From an uncultured Caulobacterales bacterium (GTDB lineage: Bacteria > Pseudomonadota > Alphaproteobacteria > Caulobacterales > Caulobacteraceae), in NCBI GenBank assembly GCA_903900155.1, contig CAIUMD010000018.1:1-58244 (forward strand): a stretch of DNA of 58,244 nt, in the 5' to 3' direction. Below, one piece after another: positions 17,075 through 26,398 of the stretch. Position 1 is the stretch's first letter, and each line of letters begins with the position of its first letter. Below the pieces are notes generated by a model that was given only the letters and a program-made list of their open reading frames with translations, was not told where the DNA came from and made no database searches. The translations under genes and the position numbers were made by a program.

Positions 17075-17683
17075 TTACTCTCCGGGGTGGTACGAGAAGC
17101 TGAGATTGCGGATTCGCTCGGCGCCGATCTGCAGGGAGCCGGTGAAGACGGGCTTCTGCACGCCGTCGTTCGGGCCGCTGCTGCGAGCCTTCTTGTAGGC
17201 GGCCATGTCCGGATAGAGCTCCAGCACCACCTCGCCCAGGCGCTTGTCGCTGGCGTGATAGCGCACCGTCTTGCCGTCGACGCTGTAGCCGTCGGGCAGC
17301 AGCCGCAGGCTGACCTTGTGATAGGTCTGGCCCAGTTCGTTCTCGGCGGTCGGGCTGGTGACGTCGTCGAAGGCCAGGAAGATCGGCGCATAGGTCTCAA
17401 TGCGCTTGCCGGCCTCCCAGTCGGCGAAGTCGGACGGCTGGCCGATGTCCAGTGAGGTCAGCTTCCAGTTCCCGGCCTGAACGGGCGTTTGGGTGAAATA
17501 GAAGCCGGTCAGTTCGATGGCGGGGTCGTGCTGGAACGCTGTCTCGGTCGTGGTCGAGTTGGCCGGGGTGGCGACGGTGCGCTCCTCGGTCGTTTCCGTC
17601 GGCGCGGCCGGGGCGGCAGTCTTCTGTTCGCAGGCGACAAACAGCAAGAGCGGCGCGAGCGCCGGTATCATCAGGCGTTTCAT
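17075..17683 (-). CDS. Putative lipoprotein of unknown function
   Basis: The 202-aa protein starts MKRLMIPALAPLLLFVAC, a lipoprotein signal with a lipobox Cys at 18, then a Thr/Ala/Glu-rich linker (about 22-48) and a globular domain with LTGFYFTQTPVQAGNWKLTSLDIG and RYHASDKRLGEVVLELYPDM. I do not recognise the domain. The ATG at 17683 is preferred over an upstream extension because the signal peptide begins there. It is downstream of the EEP gene's start by 39 bp on the same strand and so is upstream in transcription; the two may form a transcript. Confidence 0.7.
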   Translation of the reverse strand: MKRLMIPALAPLLLFVACEQKTAAPAAPTETTEERTVATPANSTTTETAFQHDPAIELTGFYFTQTPVQAGNWKLTSLDIGQPSDFADWEAGKRIETYAPIFLAFDDVTSPTAENELGQTYHKVSLRLLPDGYSVDGKTVRYHASDKRLGEVVLELYPDMAAYKKARSSGPNDGVQKPVFTGSLQIGAERIRNLSFSYHPGE

Positions 17684-17809
17684 GGCGTTCTTCCCCCGAA
17701 GACTGTGATTATGCGAAACCTGAATCCATAGCGCCAAGGTTGTCTATCCGGCTCGTGTGACGGCGTATCTCTTGACGTCCTTGGTCCATCGTGCGCTTGA
17801 AGCCCGCCC

Positions 17810-18892
17810 ATGCGCCTTTCCGACTTCGATTTCGACCTGCCCGAGGACCGTATCGCCCTGCGTCCGGCCGAGCCGCGCGACGCCGCGCGATTCCTGGTGG
17901 TCCGCCCCGGCCAGCCGCTCGCCGACCATGTGGTCCGGGAGCTGCCCGACTTTCTCCAGGCTGGCGACGCCCTGGTGTTCAACGACACCCGCGTGATCCC
18001 CGCGCGCCTGTCGGGCCTGCGCGAGGGCCGTACGACCGGCGGCGGGGATGGTGCGCCCGTGGCCGTCGAAGCGACCCTGCACCGCCGCGCTGCGCCCGAT
18101 CGCTGGAGCGCCTTCATGCGCCCCGGCAAGCGCCTGAAGGTCGGCGACCGCGTGGCCTTTGGCGACGAGGCCAACCTGCTGGACGCCTTGATCGTCGAGA
18201 AGCACGAGGGCGGCGAAGTCCTGCTGGCCTTCGACGTCTCGGGTCCCGACCTCGACATCGGCATCGCCCGCCACGGCGACATGCCGCTGCCGCCATACAT
18301 CGCCGCCAAGCGGGGCGAGGACGAGCGTGACCGCGCCGACTACCAGACCGTCTATGCCCGCGAAGACGGCTCGGTGGCCGCCCCGACCGCCGGCCTGCAT
18401 TTCACGCCCGACCTGCTGGAGCGGCTCAAGGCCAAGGGCGTCTCGCTGCACTTCGTGACCCTGCACGTGGGGGCGGGGACCTTCCTGCCGGTCAAGACCG
18501 ACGACGTCAGCGAGCACAAGATGCACGCCGAGTTCGGTGAGGTCAGCGCCCAGGTCGCCGACGCCCTGAACGCCGTCCACGCCGCCGGCGGCCGCATCGT
18601 CTGCGTCGGCACCACCAGCTTGCGCCTGCTGGAGAGCGCCACCGGCGAGGACGGCGTGATCCGGCCGTTCGCCGACGAGACCGCCATCTTCATCACGCCC
18701 GGCTACCGCTTCCGCGCCGCCGACGTGCTGATGACCAACTTCCACCTGCCCAAGTCGACCCTGTTCATGCTGGTCAGCGCCTTCGCCGGCCAGGCGACGA
18801 TGCGGGCGGCCTATGAGCACGCCATATCCACGGGCTATCGCTTCTATTCCTACGGCGACGGCAGCCTGCTGTTCAAAGACGAGACCTTGTGA
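17810..18892 (+). CDS. queA: S-adenosylmethionine:tRNA ribosyltransferase-isomerase
   Basis: The 360-aa protein begins [24 protein letters not shown] and has [42 protein letters not shown] and [19 protein letters not shown], all hallmark QueA motifs. It adds the cyclopentene ring of epoxyqueuosine to preQ1 already placed in tRNA, using the ribose of SAM. It is joined to tgt by a TGATG one-base overlap, so the two steps of queuosine synthesis are cotranslated. A TTGACG at 17772-17777 may be a -35 element, but its spacing to any -10 is not convincing. Confidence 0.96.
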   Translation: MRLSDFDFDLPEDRIALRPAEPRDAARFLVVRPGQPLADHVVRELPDFLQAGDALVFNDTRVIPARLSGLREGRTTGGGDGAPVAVEATLHRRAAPDRWSAFMRPGKRLKVGDRVAFGDEANLLDALIVEKHEGGEVLLAFDVSGPDLDIGIARHGDMPLPPYIAAKRGEDERDRADYQTVYAREDGSVAAPTAGLHFTPDLLERLKAKGVSLHFVTLHVGAGTFLPVKTDDVSEHKMHAEFGEVSAQVADALNAVHAAGGRIVCVGTTSLRLLESATGEDGVIRPFADETAIFITPGYRFRAADVLMTNFHLPKSTLFMLVSAFAGQATMRAAYEHAISTGYRFYSYGDGSLLFKDETL

Positions 18893-20010
18893 TGGCCGCG
18901 TTCCCCTTCGAGATCAAAGCCACGGAAGGCAAGGCCCGCACCGGCGTGCTGAGGACCCCGCGCGGCGATATCCGCACGCCGGCCTTCATGCCCGTGGGCA
19001 CGGCCGCGACGGTCAAGGCGATGACCGTCGACCAGGTCAAGGACACCGGCGCCGACATCATCCTGGGCAACACCTATCACCTGATGCTGCGCCCCTCGGC
19101 CGAGCGGGTGCATCGCCTGGGCGGGCTGCACAAGTTCATGCGCTGGGACAAGCCGATCCTGACCGACAGCGGCGGCTTCCAGGTCATGAGCCTGTCGGGC
19201 ATCAGCAAGCTGACCGAGGAGGCGGTGACCTTCTCCAGCCATGTCGACGGCTCCAAGCACGTCCTGACCCCCGAGCGCTCGATCGAGATCCAGGCCGACC
19301 TGCTAGGCAGCGACATCGTCATGCAGCTGGACGAGTGCGTCGCCTGGCCGGCGGAAGAGGCGAGGGCGCGCAAGGGCATGGAGCTCTCCGCCCGCTGGGC
19401 GCAGCGCTCCAAGGACGCCTTCGGGACGCGCGACAGCCAGGCGCTGTTCGGCATCCAGCAGGGCTCGACTTTCGAGAACCTGCGCCGCGAGTCCTCAGAC
19501 CGACTGCGCGAGATCGGCTTCGACGGCTACGCCATCGGCGGCCTGGCCGTCGGTGAAGGCCATGAGGCCATGTGCGAGGTGCTGGACTACGCCCCGGGCA
19601 TGCTGCCCGAGGACCGCCCCCGCTACCTGATGGGCGTCGGCAAGCCGATCGACCTGGTGGAAGCCGTGGCGCGCGGCGTCGACATGTTCGACTGCGTGCT
19701 GCCCACCCGCTCGGGCCGCCACGGCCAGGCCTGGACCTGGGACGGGCCGATCAACCTGAAGAACGCCAAGTTCGCCGAGGACGAAAGCCCGCTGGATCCC
19801 GACAGCGACTGCCCGGCCAGCCGCGACTATTCCAAGGCCTATCTACGCCACCTGTTCAAGGCCGAGGAGATCCTGGGTCAGGTGCTGCTGTCCTGGCACA
19901 ATATCGCTTTCTTCCAGGCCCTGACGGCGGCCATGCGCGCCGCGATCGAGGAAGGGCGGTTCGAGCAGTTCCGCCGCGACTTCCGGGCGCGGCACCTGAA
20001 CGCGGGCTAG
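18892..20010 (+). CDS. tgt: tRNA-guanine transglycosylase
   Basis: The 372-aa TIM-barrel enzyme exchanges guanine-34 for preQ1 in tRNAs with GUN anticodons. Visible motifs are [30 protein letters not shown] and [15 protein letters not shown] with the nucleophile Asp. The C-terminal zinc site is odd. Where E. coli and Zymomonas Tgt have Cys-x-Cys-x-x-Cys plus a His 29 residues past the second Cys, this protein has Ser305, Cys307, Ser310 and His336, so two ligands are replaced by Ser. The ATG overlaps the queA stop; the GTG 3 bp before it is in frame but less likely. Its stop overlaps that of the convergent gene. Confidence 0.95.
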   Translation: MAAFPFEIKATEGKARTGVLRTPRGDIRTPAFMPVGTAATVKAMTVDQVKDTGADIILGNTYHLMLRPSAERVHRLGGLHKFMRWDKPILTDSGGFQVMSLSGISKLTEEAVTFSSHVDGSKHVLTPERSIEIQADLLGSDIVMQLDECVAWPAEEARARKGMELSARWAQRSKDAFGTRDSQALFGIQQGSTFENLRRESSDRLREIGFDGYAIGGLAVGEGHEAMCEVLDYAPGMLPEDRPRYLMGVGKPIDLVEAVARGVDMFDCVLPTRSGRHGQAWTWDGPINLKNAKFAEDESPLDPDSDCPASRDYSKAYLRHLFKAEEILGQVLLSWHNIAFFQALTAAMRAAIEEGRFEQFRRDFRARHLNAG

Positions 20011-20744
20011 TACCGAGGTCCTTGCGGCACCGGTGCGACCTCTTCCTTGTTGATCGGGAAGCGGGGCTTGCGCGGGCCATAGGGATCACGCGGCGGCGGC
20101 ATGCCGGGCTCGACCGCCGGCGCCGCGGTCGGCGGCTTATGCTGCGGCGTGGCCGGCGGGTTGCAGCCGCGCGCCTCGCCCAGGCCCTTCAGATAGGCCC
20201 GCCGCACCGCGCCCGACGCGACGGCGCTCTGCACCAGGCGATCGTGGCGCTCGGCCCCGGTCAGCTTGCGCACCCAGCCGCGCATGGGGATCATGTCCTG
20301 CGCCGCGCTGGCCATCGCGCCCAGGGCCGCGCCGCCGGCCGCGCGGCGGCCGCGATCCATCAGGTCCTCGTTCTCGGCCGGCGGCACGCGGTCGATGTCC
20401 TCGCCCAGGGCGACGTCCAGCGGCTGGACAAGGCTGATCAAGGTCTTGCAGTCGCCGCTGGCGGGCCGTTGATAGGGATCGCCCATCGCCTCCAGCAGGA
20501 TGCGCGGGATCTTGGTGCGGACCAGGTTCACGTCACGCAGCGGCGCCTGCATGGCCCCGGTGATGCCGTTGCGATTGGCCTCGGAGGTCGACTTGATTCG
20601 TCCGTCGTCGGTCGGTTGGACGGGCGAATCCTCGTGCTGGGGAGGCGGCGCGCCCAGCAGGGGCGGGGGCTGCTGCTGCCGCGCGAAGGCCGTTCCGGCC
20701 AGGCTCGCGCCGCAAAAGACCGCCAAAAGCAAGGTTCCACGCAT
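20007..20744 (-). CDS. Secreted Pro-rich protein of unknown function
   Basis: The 245-aa protein has a Sec signal peptide ([21 protein letters not shown]) and then a Gln/Pro-rich stretch ([14 protein letters not shown]). The middle domain has [26 protein letters not shown] and [21 protein letters not shown], and a Pro/Arg-rich tail runs from about 205. I know no function for it. Two Cys (DC in the middle, ARGCN later) could form a disulfide. The ATG at 20744 is chosen for the signal peptide; the longer frame would run antisense through tRNA-Lys. Its stop overlaps the tgt stop in CTAG. Confidence 0.7.
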   Translation of the reverse strand: MRGTLLLAVFCGASLAGTAFARQQQPPPLLGAPPPQHEDSPVQPTDDGRIKSTSEANRNGITGAMQAPLRDVNLVRTKIPRILLEAMGDPYQRPASGDCKTLISLVQPLDVALGEDIDRVPPAENEDLMDRGRRAAGGAALGAMASAAQDMIPMRGWVRKLTGAERHDRLVQSAVASGAVRRAYLKGLGEARGCNPPATPQHKPPTAAPAVEPGMPPPRDPYGPRKPRFPINKEEVAPVPQGPRY

Positions 20745-20872
20745 GACACACCCTAACCCGCCCACAGCTTTACCGTCATCCATCGGAAAAACGGCGAAAC
20801 CATGCTTGCGACGCCGGTGACCCCCGACTATGTTCCGCGCCGCTTCCCACCGGCGCCCGCCGGAACGTGAGC

Positions 20873-20947
20873 GGGCCGGTAGCTCAGTGGTAGAGCATTC
20901 GACTTTTAATCGAATGGTCGTGGGTTCGAACCCCACCCGGCCTACCA
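20873..20947 (+). tRNA. tRNA-Lys (TTT anticodon)
   Basis: All four arms fold: acceptor GGGCCGG with CCGGCCT (first pair G-U), D arm GCTC...GAGC, anticodon stem TTCGA/TCGAA with loop CTTTTAA giving anticodon TTT, and T arm GTGGG/CCCAC with loop TTCGAAC. Discriminator A and CCA (20945-20947) are encoded. Its complement reads as a familiar false protein stretch (VGFEPTT), which confirms a tRNA here. Confidence 0.97.
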
Positions 20948-21236
20948 ATCTCAAGCCTCTGATCCGACAGAGGTTCTGCGGTGCTCATTTCTCCGCATAT
21001 CTCCACATCGTTAGACTGCGGGTGTGCAGAGGCGTTAGACCTTCAAGCTTGTCTCTCATCGTCATGCGCCAGTTTTTCTGCGCCCCCCACCTGCCTTTTC
21101 TCATTTGCCCCATTGGCCCGGTAGAGATTTAAGCGGCTCAGTTTCAGCGACGCCTCGGGACCCTTATCCGTTCCGGCGCGTTCAACCTTTGCCTTGAGTT
21201 ATGTGGCGAGCCCGGACCCTGGACGACGATCAGACG
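20948..21236. other. Intergenic region before cysT, no gene seen
   Basis: About 290 bp between tRNA-Lys and the sulfate transporter. A weak 5-bp hairpin (20956-20973) follows the tRNA. The rest has no long dyad, no stem-loop of a known riboswitch class that I can make out, and no convincing frame. It should contain the promoter of the cys operon. Confidence 0.5.
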
Positions 21237-22109
21237 ATGACCGCCGACACCGCCTCGCGCTGGTCGCTCACGCCACCGCCAAAGCGGCCGCTTTTCCGTC
21301 GGCGTTCGGCCATTCCGGGCTTTGGCCTGACGATGGGCGTGACGCTGACGGTGCTGTCGCTGATCGTCCTGATCCCCTTGAGCGCCGTGGTCCTGAAGGC
21401 CGCCAATCAGTCGCCGGCCGAATTCTGGGCCGTGGCGACCTCGCAGCGCTCGCTGGCCGCCTATCGCCTGAGCTTTGGCGCGGCGTTCGTGGCGGCGGTG
21501 ATCAACAGCATTTTCGGCGTGCTGACCGCCTGGGCCCTGGTCCGCTACGAATTTCCGGGCAAGACGCTCATCAACGCCCTGGTCGACCTGCCGTTCGCCC
21601 TGCCGACCGCCGTGGCCGGCATCGCCCTGGCGACCCTCTATGCGCCCAACGGCTGGGTGGGGCAGTTCCTGACCCCGCTGGGCATCAAGGCCGCCTACAA
21701 CCCGATCGGCGTGACCATCGCCCTGATCTTCATCGGCCTGCCGTTCGTGGTCCGCACCATTGAGCCCGTGCTGCGCGACGCCGCCGAGGACGTCGAAGAG
21801 GCCGCCGCCAGCCTGGGCGCCAACCGCATCGACACGATCCTGCGCATCGTCCTGCCGGCCCTCGCGCCCGCGTGGCTGACCGGCTTCGCCATGGCCTTCG
21901 CGCGTGGGGTTGGCGAGTACGGCTCGGTGATCTTCATCGCCGGCAACATGCCCTACAAGTCCGAGATCGCGCCGCTGCTGATCATCATCCAGCTGGAGCA
22001 GTTCGAATATGCCCGCGCCGCCACGATCGCCGTGGTGATGCTGGCCGTCTCGTTCACGATGCTGCTGGTCATCAACGCCATCCAGGCCTGGGCGCGGAGG
22101 TTCGACTGA
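21237..22109 (+). CDS. cysT: Sulfate/thiosulfate ABC transporter permease CysT
   Basis: The 290-aa permease has six membrane helices and the EAA loop EEAAASLGANRIDTILRIVLPAL that docks to the ATPase. VDLPFALPTAVAGIALATLYAPNGWVG and RGVGEYGSVIFIAGN are typical of CysT. With CysW it forms the inner-membrane channel for sulfate. The ATG at 21237 is chosen; another in-frame ATG at 21201 would add 12 residues, and neither has a strong ribosome-binding site. It is first of cysT-cysW-cysA, coupled to cysW by TGATG. Confidence 0.93.
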   Translation: MTADTASRWSLTPPPKRPLFRRRSAIPGFGLTMGVTLTVLSLIVLIPLSAVVLKAANQSPAEFWAVATSQRSLAAYRLSFGAAFVAAVINSIFGVLTAWALVRYEFPGKTLINALVDLPFALPTAVAGIALATLYAPNGWVGQFLTPLGIKAAYNPIGVTIALIFIGLPFVVRTIEPVLRDAAEDVEEAAASLGANRIDTILRIVLPALAPAWLTGFAMAFARGVGEYGSVIFIAGNMPYKSEIAPLLIIIQLEQFEYARAATIAVVMLAVSFTMLLVINAIQAWARRFD

Positions 22110-22960
22110 TGGCCGCTGTCTCCCACCGCAAGGCCACCGATGATCCGCTGTGGGCCAAGGTCCTGGTGGTCGGCACGGTCATGGCCTTCCTGGCCCTCGT
22201 CTTGATCCTGCCGCTGATCGCCGTCTTCGCCGAGGCCTTGCGTAAGGGCCTGGGCGTGGCGCTGGAGGCGATCCAGAACACCGACGCCCTGGCCGCCATC
22301 AAGCTGACCCTGATCACCGCCGCCATCTCGGTGCCGTTCAACGCCGCCTTCGGCCTGTGCGCCGCCTGGGCGATCGCCAAGCACGAGTTCCCCGGCAAAC
22401 CGCTGCTGATCACCTTGATCGACCTGCCGTTTTCGGTGTCGCCGGTGGTGGCGGGCCTGATCTACGTGCTGATCTTCGGCCTGCAGGGGTGGTTTGGCGA
22501 ATACCTGGTCGACAACGACATCAAGATCATCTTCGCCGTGCCCGGCATCGTGCTGGCGACCGTCTTCGTGACCTTCCCGTTCGTGGCCCGCGAGTTGATC
22601 CCGCTGATGCAGGAGCAGGGGACCAGCGAGGAGGAGGCGGCCGTGTCGATGGGCGCGGGCGGGCTCTACACCTTCTGGCGGGTGACGGCCCCCAATGTGC
22701 GCTGGGGCCTGATGTACGGCGTCCTGCTGTGCAACGCCCGCGCCATGGGCGAATTCGGGGCAGTGTCGGTGGTCAGCGGCCACATCCGCGGCCTGACCAA
22801 CACCATGCCGCTGCACGTCGAGATCCTCTACAACGAGTACGACTTCGTCGGCGCCTTCGCCGTCGCGGCCCTGCTGTGCCTGCTGGCCGTGGTGACGCTG
22901 GTGCTGAAGACGGCGGTCGAGGCGGCCCAGCCCGGCATGCGCGGCCGCAGCGGACACTGA
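22109..22960 (+). CDS. cysW: Sulfate/thiosulfate ABC transporter permease CysW
   Basis: The 283-aa permease is paralogous to CysT, with six helices, [20 protein letters not shown] and the EAA loop [22 protein letters not shown], then [21 protein letters not shown], a CysW signature. Its ATG overlaps the cysT stop by one base and cysA follows after 17 bp. The tight linkage fixes the start. Confidence 0.95.
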   Translation: MAAVSHRKATDDPLWAKVLVVGTVMAFLALVLILPLIAVFAEALRKGLGVALEAIQNTDALAAIKLTLITAAISVPFNAAFGLCAAWAIAKHEFPGKPLLITLIDLPFSVSPVVAGLIYVLIFGLQGWFGEYLVDNDIKIIFAVPGIVLATVFVTFPFVARELIPLMQEQGTSEEEAAVSMGAGGLYTFWRVTAPNVRWGLMYGVLLCNARAMGEFGAVSVVSGHIRGLTNTMPLHVEILYNEYDFVGAFAVAALLCLLAVVTLVLKTAVEAAQPGMRGRSGH

Positions 22961-22977
22961 ACGGACTGAAGAGACCC

Positions 22978-23997
<1,020 letters not shown>

Positions 23998-24107
23998 GCT
24001 TCTCCCGGTTATACCGGTGTCGGACGAACGCGGGCCAACCTGGGCGCGCGTTGCGTCCGGTTGCGCTAAAATCGTCTCCGACGACTCGGCGGGAGTTCTA
24101 AGGTCGC

Positions 24108-24464
24108 ATGGTCATGGTCGAGCCCACTGGCGCCGAACGCCGCGTCCACCCGCGGATGCCGGCCGCGCGCAAGATCTACATCGTGGATGATCCGCGATCG
24201 TGGAAGTGCTCGCTGCTGGACATCGCCGAGAAGGGCGCGCGCCTGTCGACGGCCGGCATCGCCGCGCCGCCGGACAAGTTCATCTTCGTCGACGCGGGCG
24301 GCCGCCGGGTGCATCTGGCGCATGTCGTCTGGCGCTCGGGCACGGAGGCGGGCGTGCAGTTCCTGCAGACCGAACGCATCGGCCCCCGGGCCGGCGGCGC
24401 GGCCGGCGCGCTGGACATCGCCCGCCGCTTCGCCGCGACCCTGACGCCTGAGATCCTTCAGTAA
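24108..24464 (+). CDS. PilZ-like domain protein
   Basis: The 118-aa protein reads as a single PilZ domain: ERRVHPRMPAARKIYI (RxxxR-type c-di-GMP motif), SLLDIAEKGARLST (Asp-x-Ala-x-x-Gly in place of the usual D/N-x-S-x-x-G), then RRVHLAHVVWRSGTEAGVQFL. PilZ domains bind c-di-GMP and alter motility or surface behaviour. The second motif has Ala for Ser, so binding should be checked. It is convergent with the transglutaminase-like gene, with one base between stops. Confidence 0.8.
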   Translation: MVMVEPTGAERRVHPRMPAARKIYIVDDPRSWKCSLLDIAEKGARLSTAGIAAPPDKFIFVDAGGRRVHLAHVVWRSGTEAGVQFLQTERIGPRAGGAAGALDIARRFAATLTPEILQ

Positions 24465-24465
24465 G

Positions 24466-25446
24466 TTACTGCTGCTGCTGCTGCTGCTGCTGATGCAGCT
24501 CCTGCTTCAGCGCCGAATCCGGACGGCGACGGCCGCCGGCGAAGCTGGGGCGGGCCATGCGCAGGAATTCCGGCTCGGCCATGGCCGCGCGGGCCCGGCG
24601 CACCGTGACGCCCACCGCCAGCTGGCTTTCCGCATCGCCCTTGTAGACCCCGCGTGACGGGGTGACGTCGGCATAGTCACGGCCGACCGCCACGGCTACG
24701 TGCCGTTCGCAGGTCATCATGTTGTTGGTCGGGTCCAGGCCCACCCAGCGCAGGCTGGGCAGGAAGACCTCGACCCAGGCGTGGGTGGCGTCGGGATCGG
24801 AGCGGTCGCCGGCCTCGCGGTCGGTGAACAGGTAGCCCGAGACGTAGCGGGCCGGGATGCCCCACTCGCGGCAGACGGCCAGCATGATGTGGGCGAAGTC
24901 CTGGCAGACCCCGCGCCCGGCGCTGAGCGCCAAATCGATCGGGCTGTCGGCGTCGGTGACCCCCGGCTGGTACTCGAAGGCCTTGTAGATCGTCTCCGAC
25001 AGGGTGCGCACCGCTGTCAGCGGGTCGCGGCGCTTGAGGTCCTCCAGGTCGTGCGACTTGATGAAGCCCCGCAACGCCTCGGTGGTCTCGACGAAGCCGT
25101 GCGGGCGCAGGAAGTCGAAGCATTCGCCGCGCACGAACTCGCTGCGCAGCCGGTCCCATTCCCCCATGTCCAGATGGTCGGGGCGCTCGCCCGTGGGCTC
25201 GGTCTCGACGGCCGAGCGGGCGATAATGGTCAGCTTGTCGTGCGGCTGGGGTACGTCGAAGTGGTAGACGGCATTGCCGAAGCTGTCGGCGTACGAGAAC
25301 ACCTGAGCGGCCGGCTCCAGGTCCAGCTCGAAGCTGACCAGGCGCTGGCGGGCGGTCTTCTGGGGCTGCATCCACAGCTCCATCAGGCTTTCCCGGACCG
25401 GGCGCTCGTAGTGGTACTGGGTGACGTGGCGGATCTCTAGAAGCAC
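24466..25446 (-). CDS. Transglutaminase-like protease-fold protein with poly-Gln tail
   Basis: The 326-aa protein has the bacterial transglutaminase N-terminal domain (MLLEIRHVTQYHYERPV, about 1-85) and a core with the catalytic triad Cys181 (GRGVCQDFAH), His222 (DATHAWVEVFLP) and Asp238 (WVGLDPTNN). There is no signal peptide. The last residues are LHQQQQQQQQ, encoded by eight CAG codons. Such proteins act as cysteine peptidases or amide-bond transferases. It is last of a three-gene unit with an alpha-E protein and a circularly permuted ATP-grasp enzyme, an association described for peptide or amide-bond chemistry by Iyer, Aravind and colleagues. Its substrate is unknown. Confidence 0.88.
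   Translation of the reverse strand: MLLEIRHVTQYHYERPVRESLMELWMQPQKTARQRLVSFELDLEPAAQVFSYADSFGNAVYHFDVPQPHDKLTIIARSAVETEPTGERPDHLDMGEWDRLRSEFVRGECFDFLRPHGFVETTEALRGFIKSHDLEDLKRRDPLTAVRTLSETIYKAFEYQPGVTDADSPIDLALSAGRGVCQDFAHIMLAVCREWGIPARYVSGYLFTDREAGDRSDPDATHAWVEVFLPSLRWVGLDPTNNMMTCERHVAVAVGRDYADVTPSRGVYKGDAESQLAVGVTVRRARAAMAEPEFLRMARPSFAGGRRRPDSALKQELHQQQQQQQQ
24469..24492 (-). repeat. (CAG)8 trinucleotide repeat in coding sequence
   Basis: Eight uninterrupted CTG triplets on the plus strand (CAG on the coding strand) encode the Gln8 C-terminus of the transglutaminase-like protein, directly before its TAA stop. Slippage in units of three would change only the tail length. Confidence 0.95.
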
Positions 25447-25456
25447 GGCGGATACC

Positions 25457-26398
25457 TTAAGCCGGAAGACGCATTTCGAGCGGATAGGCCACGAAGGTCT
25501 CGTAGATCGCTTCGTGGATGCGGGCGCACTCGTTGACGACGGTGGTCAGCAGCGGGCCGGCCCCGACGGCCTCCAGCTCGTCGACATCGGCGAACTGCAG
25601 GCGAGCTTTCAGGCGACCGGCCAAGCGTTCGGGCGCGGCGCGCTCGCCGCCGCCGGCGCGGGCCATGGCCGACAGGTGCTGCTCGATCTGGGCGGTGGCG
25701 AAGCGAATCGAGCGGGGAAAGTCCTCGTCGAAGACCAGGAACTCCAGGATGTGCCGGGGCTCGATCTCGGCGGTGTAGACGCGCAGATAGGGCTCCAGCG
25801 CGCAGGCCATGCGCAGCACGCTGACCAGGGCCACGTGGTCGTCGACCTGACCATGCGTCGGGCTTTCGGCGAAGCACACCTCCAGCAGGCGCGAGACCAG
25901 CTGGGCGCGCTCCATGTAGATGCCCAGCATCATGAACCGCCAGCTCTCGCCATGGCTCATGGTGGTGTCGGCCGCGCCCTTGAACAGGTGCAGGTCGGCG
26001 ATGACGTCGTGCAGGAAGATCGCCGAGCCGTCCGAGAACTCCTTGCCGGCCTTGGCGTCGGTGACCTTCAGGTACAGCAGGTTCAGCCGCTCCCAGGTCT
26101 CGGTGGTGATCTGGTCGCGGACCTGGCGGGCGTTCTCGCGGGCGCGGGCCAGGGACGAGACGACCGAGTTGGGGTCGCCGCGATCCAGCACCAGGGCCTG
26201 GGCGGCGTCGAACGAGCTGACGTCGGTCCCGTCGCCCGGCTCGCCCACGGCGGCCATGGCGATCCACACGGCCTGGGCGCCGTCGGTCTGGTCCAGGGTG
26301 GCGTTCAGCATCACCGACGACAGGCGCGAGAGGTGCTCGGCCCGTTCGATGTATCGGCCCAGCCAGTAGAGGCTGTCGGCAACGCGTGCGAGCATCAT
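25457..26398 (-). CDS. Alpha-E domain protein
   Basis: The 313-aa, all-helical protein opens MMLARVADSLYWLGRYIERAEHLSRL, the signature of the alpha-E family, with a second copy-like helix FMMLGIYMERAQLVSRLLEVC in the middle. LEFLVFDEDFPRSIRF is also typical. No enzymatic residues are known. The family occurs almost always next to a circularly permuted ATP-grasp enzyme and a transglutaminase, as here, and is thought to work with them. Its ATG shares a base with the stop of the ATP-grasp gene, so translation is coupled; the longer frame upstream lies inside that gene and is discarded. Confidence 0.9.
   Translation of the reverse strand: MMLARVADSLYWLGRYIERAEHLSRLSSVMLNATLDQTDGAQAVWIAMAAVGEPGDGTDVSSFDAAQALVLDRGDPNSVVSSLARARENARQVRDQITTETWERLNLLYLKVTDAKAGKEFSDGSAIFLHDVIADLHLFKGAADTTMSHGESWRFMMLGIYMERAQLVSRLLEVCFAESPTHGQVDDHVALVSVLRMACALEPYLRVYTAEIEPRHILEFLVFDEDFPRSIRFATAQIEQHLSAMARAGGGERAAPERLAGRLKARLQFADVDELEAVGAGPLLTTVVNECARIHEAIYETFVAYPLEMRLPA

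Noticed and set aside
20745..20954. N-terminal extension of the Pro-rich secreted protein reading VGFEPTTIRLKVECSTTELPAR
   Set aside because: This is the reverse complement of tRNA-Lys, a familiar artefact; the signal peptide marks the real start at 20744.
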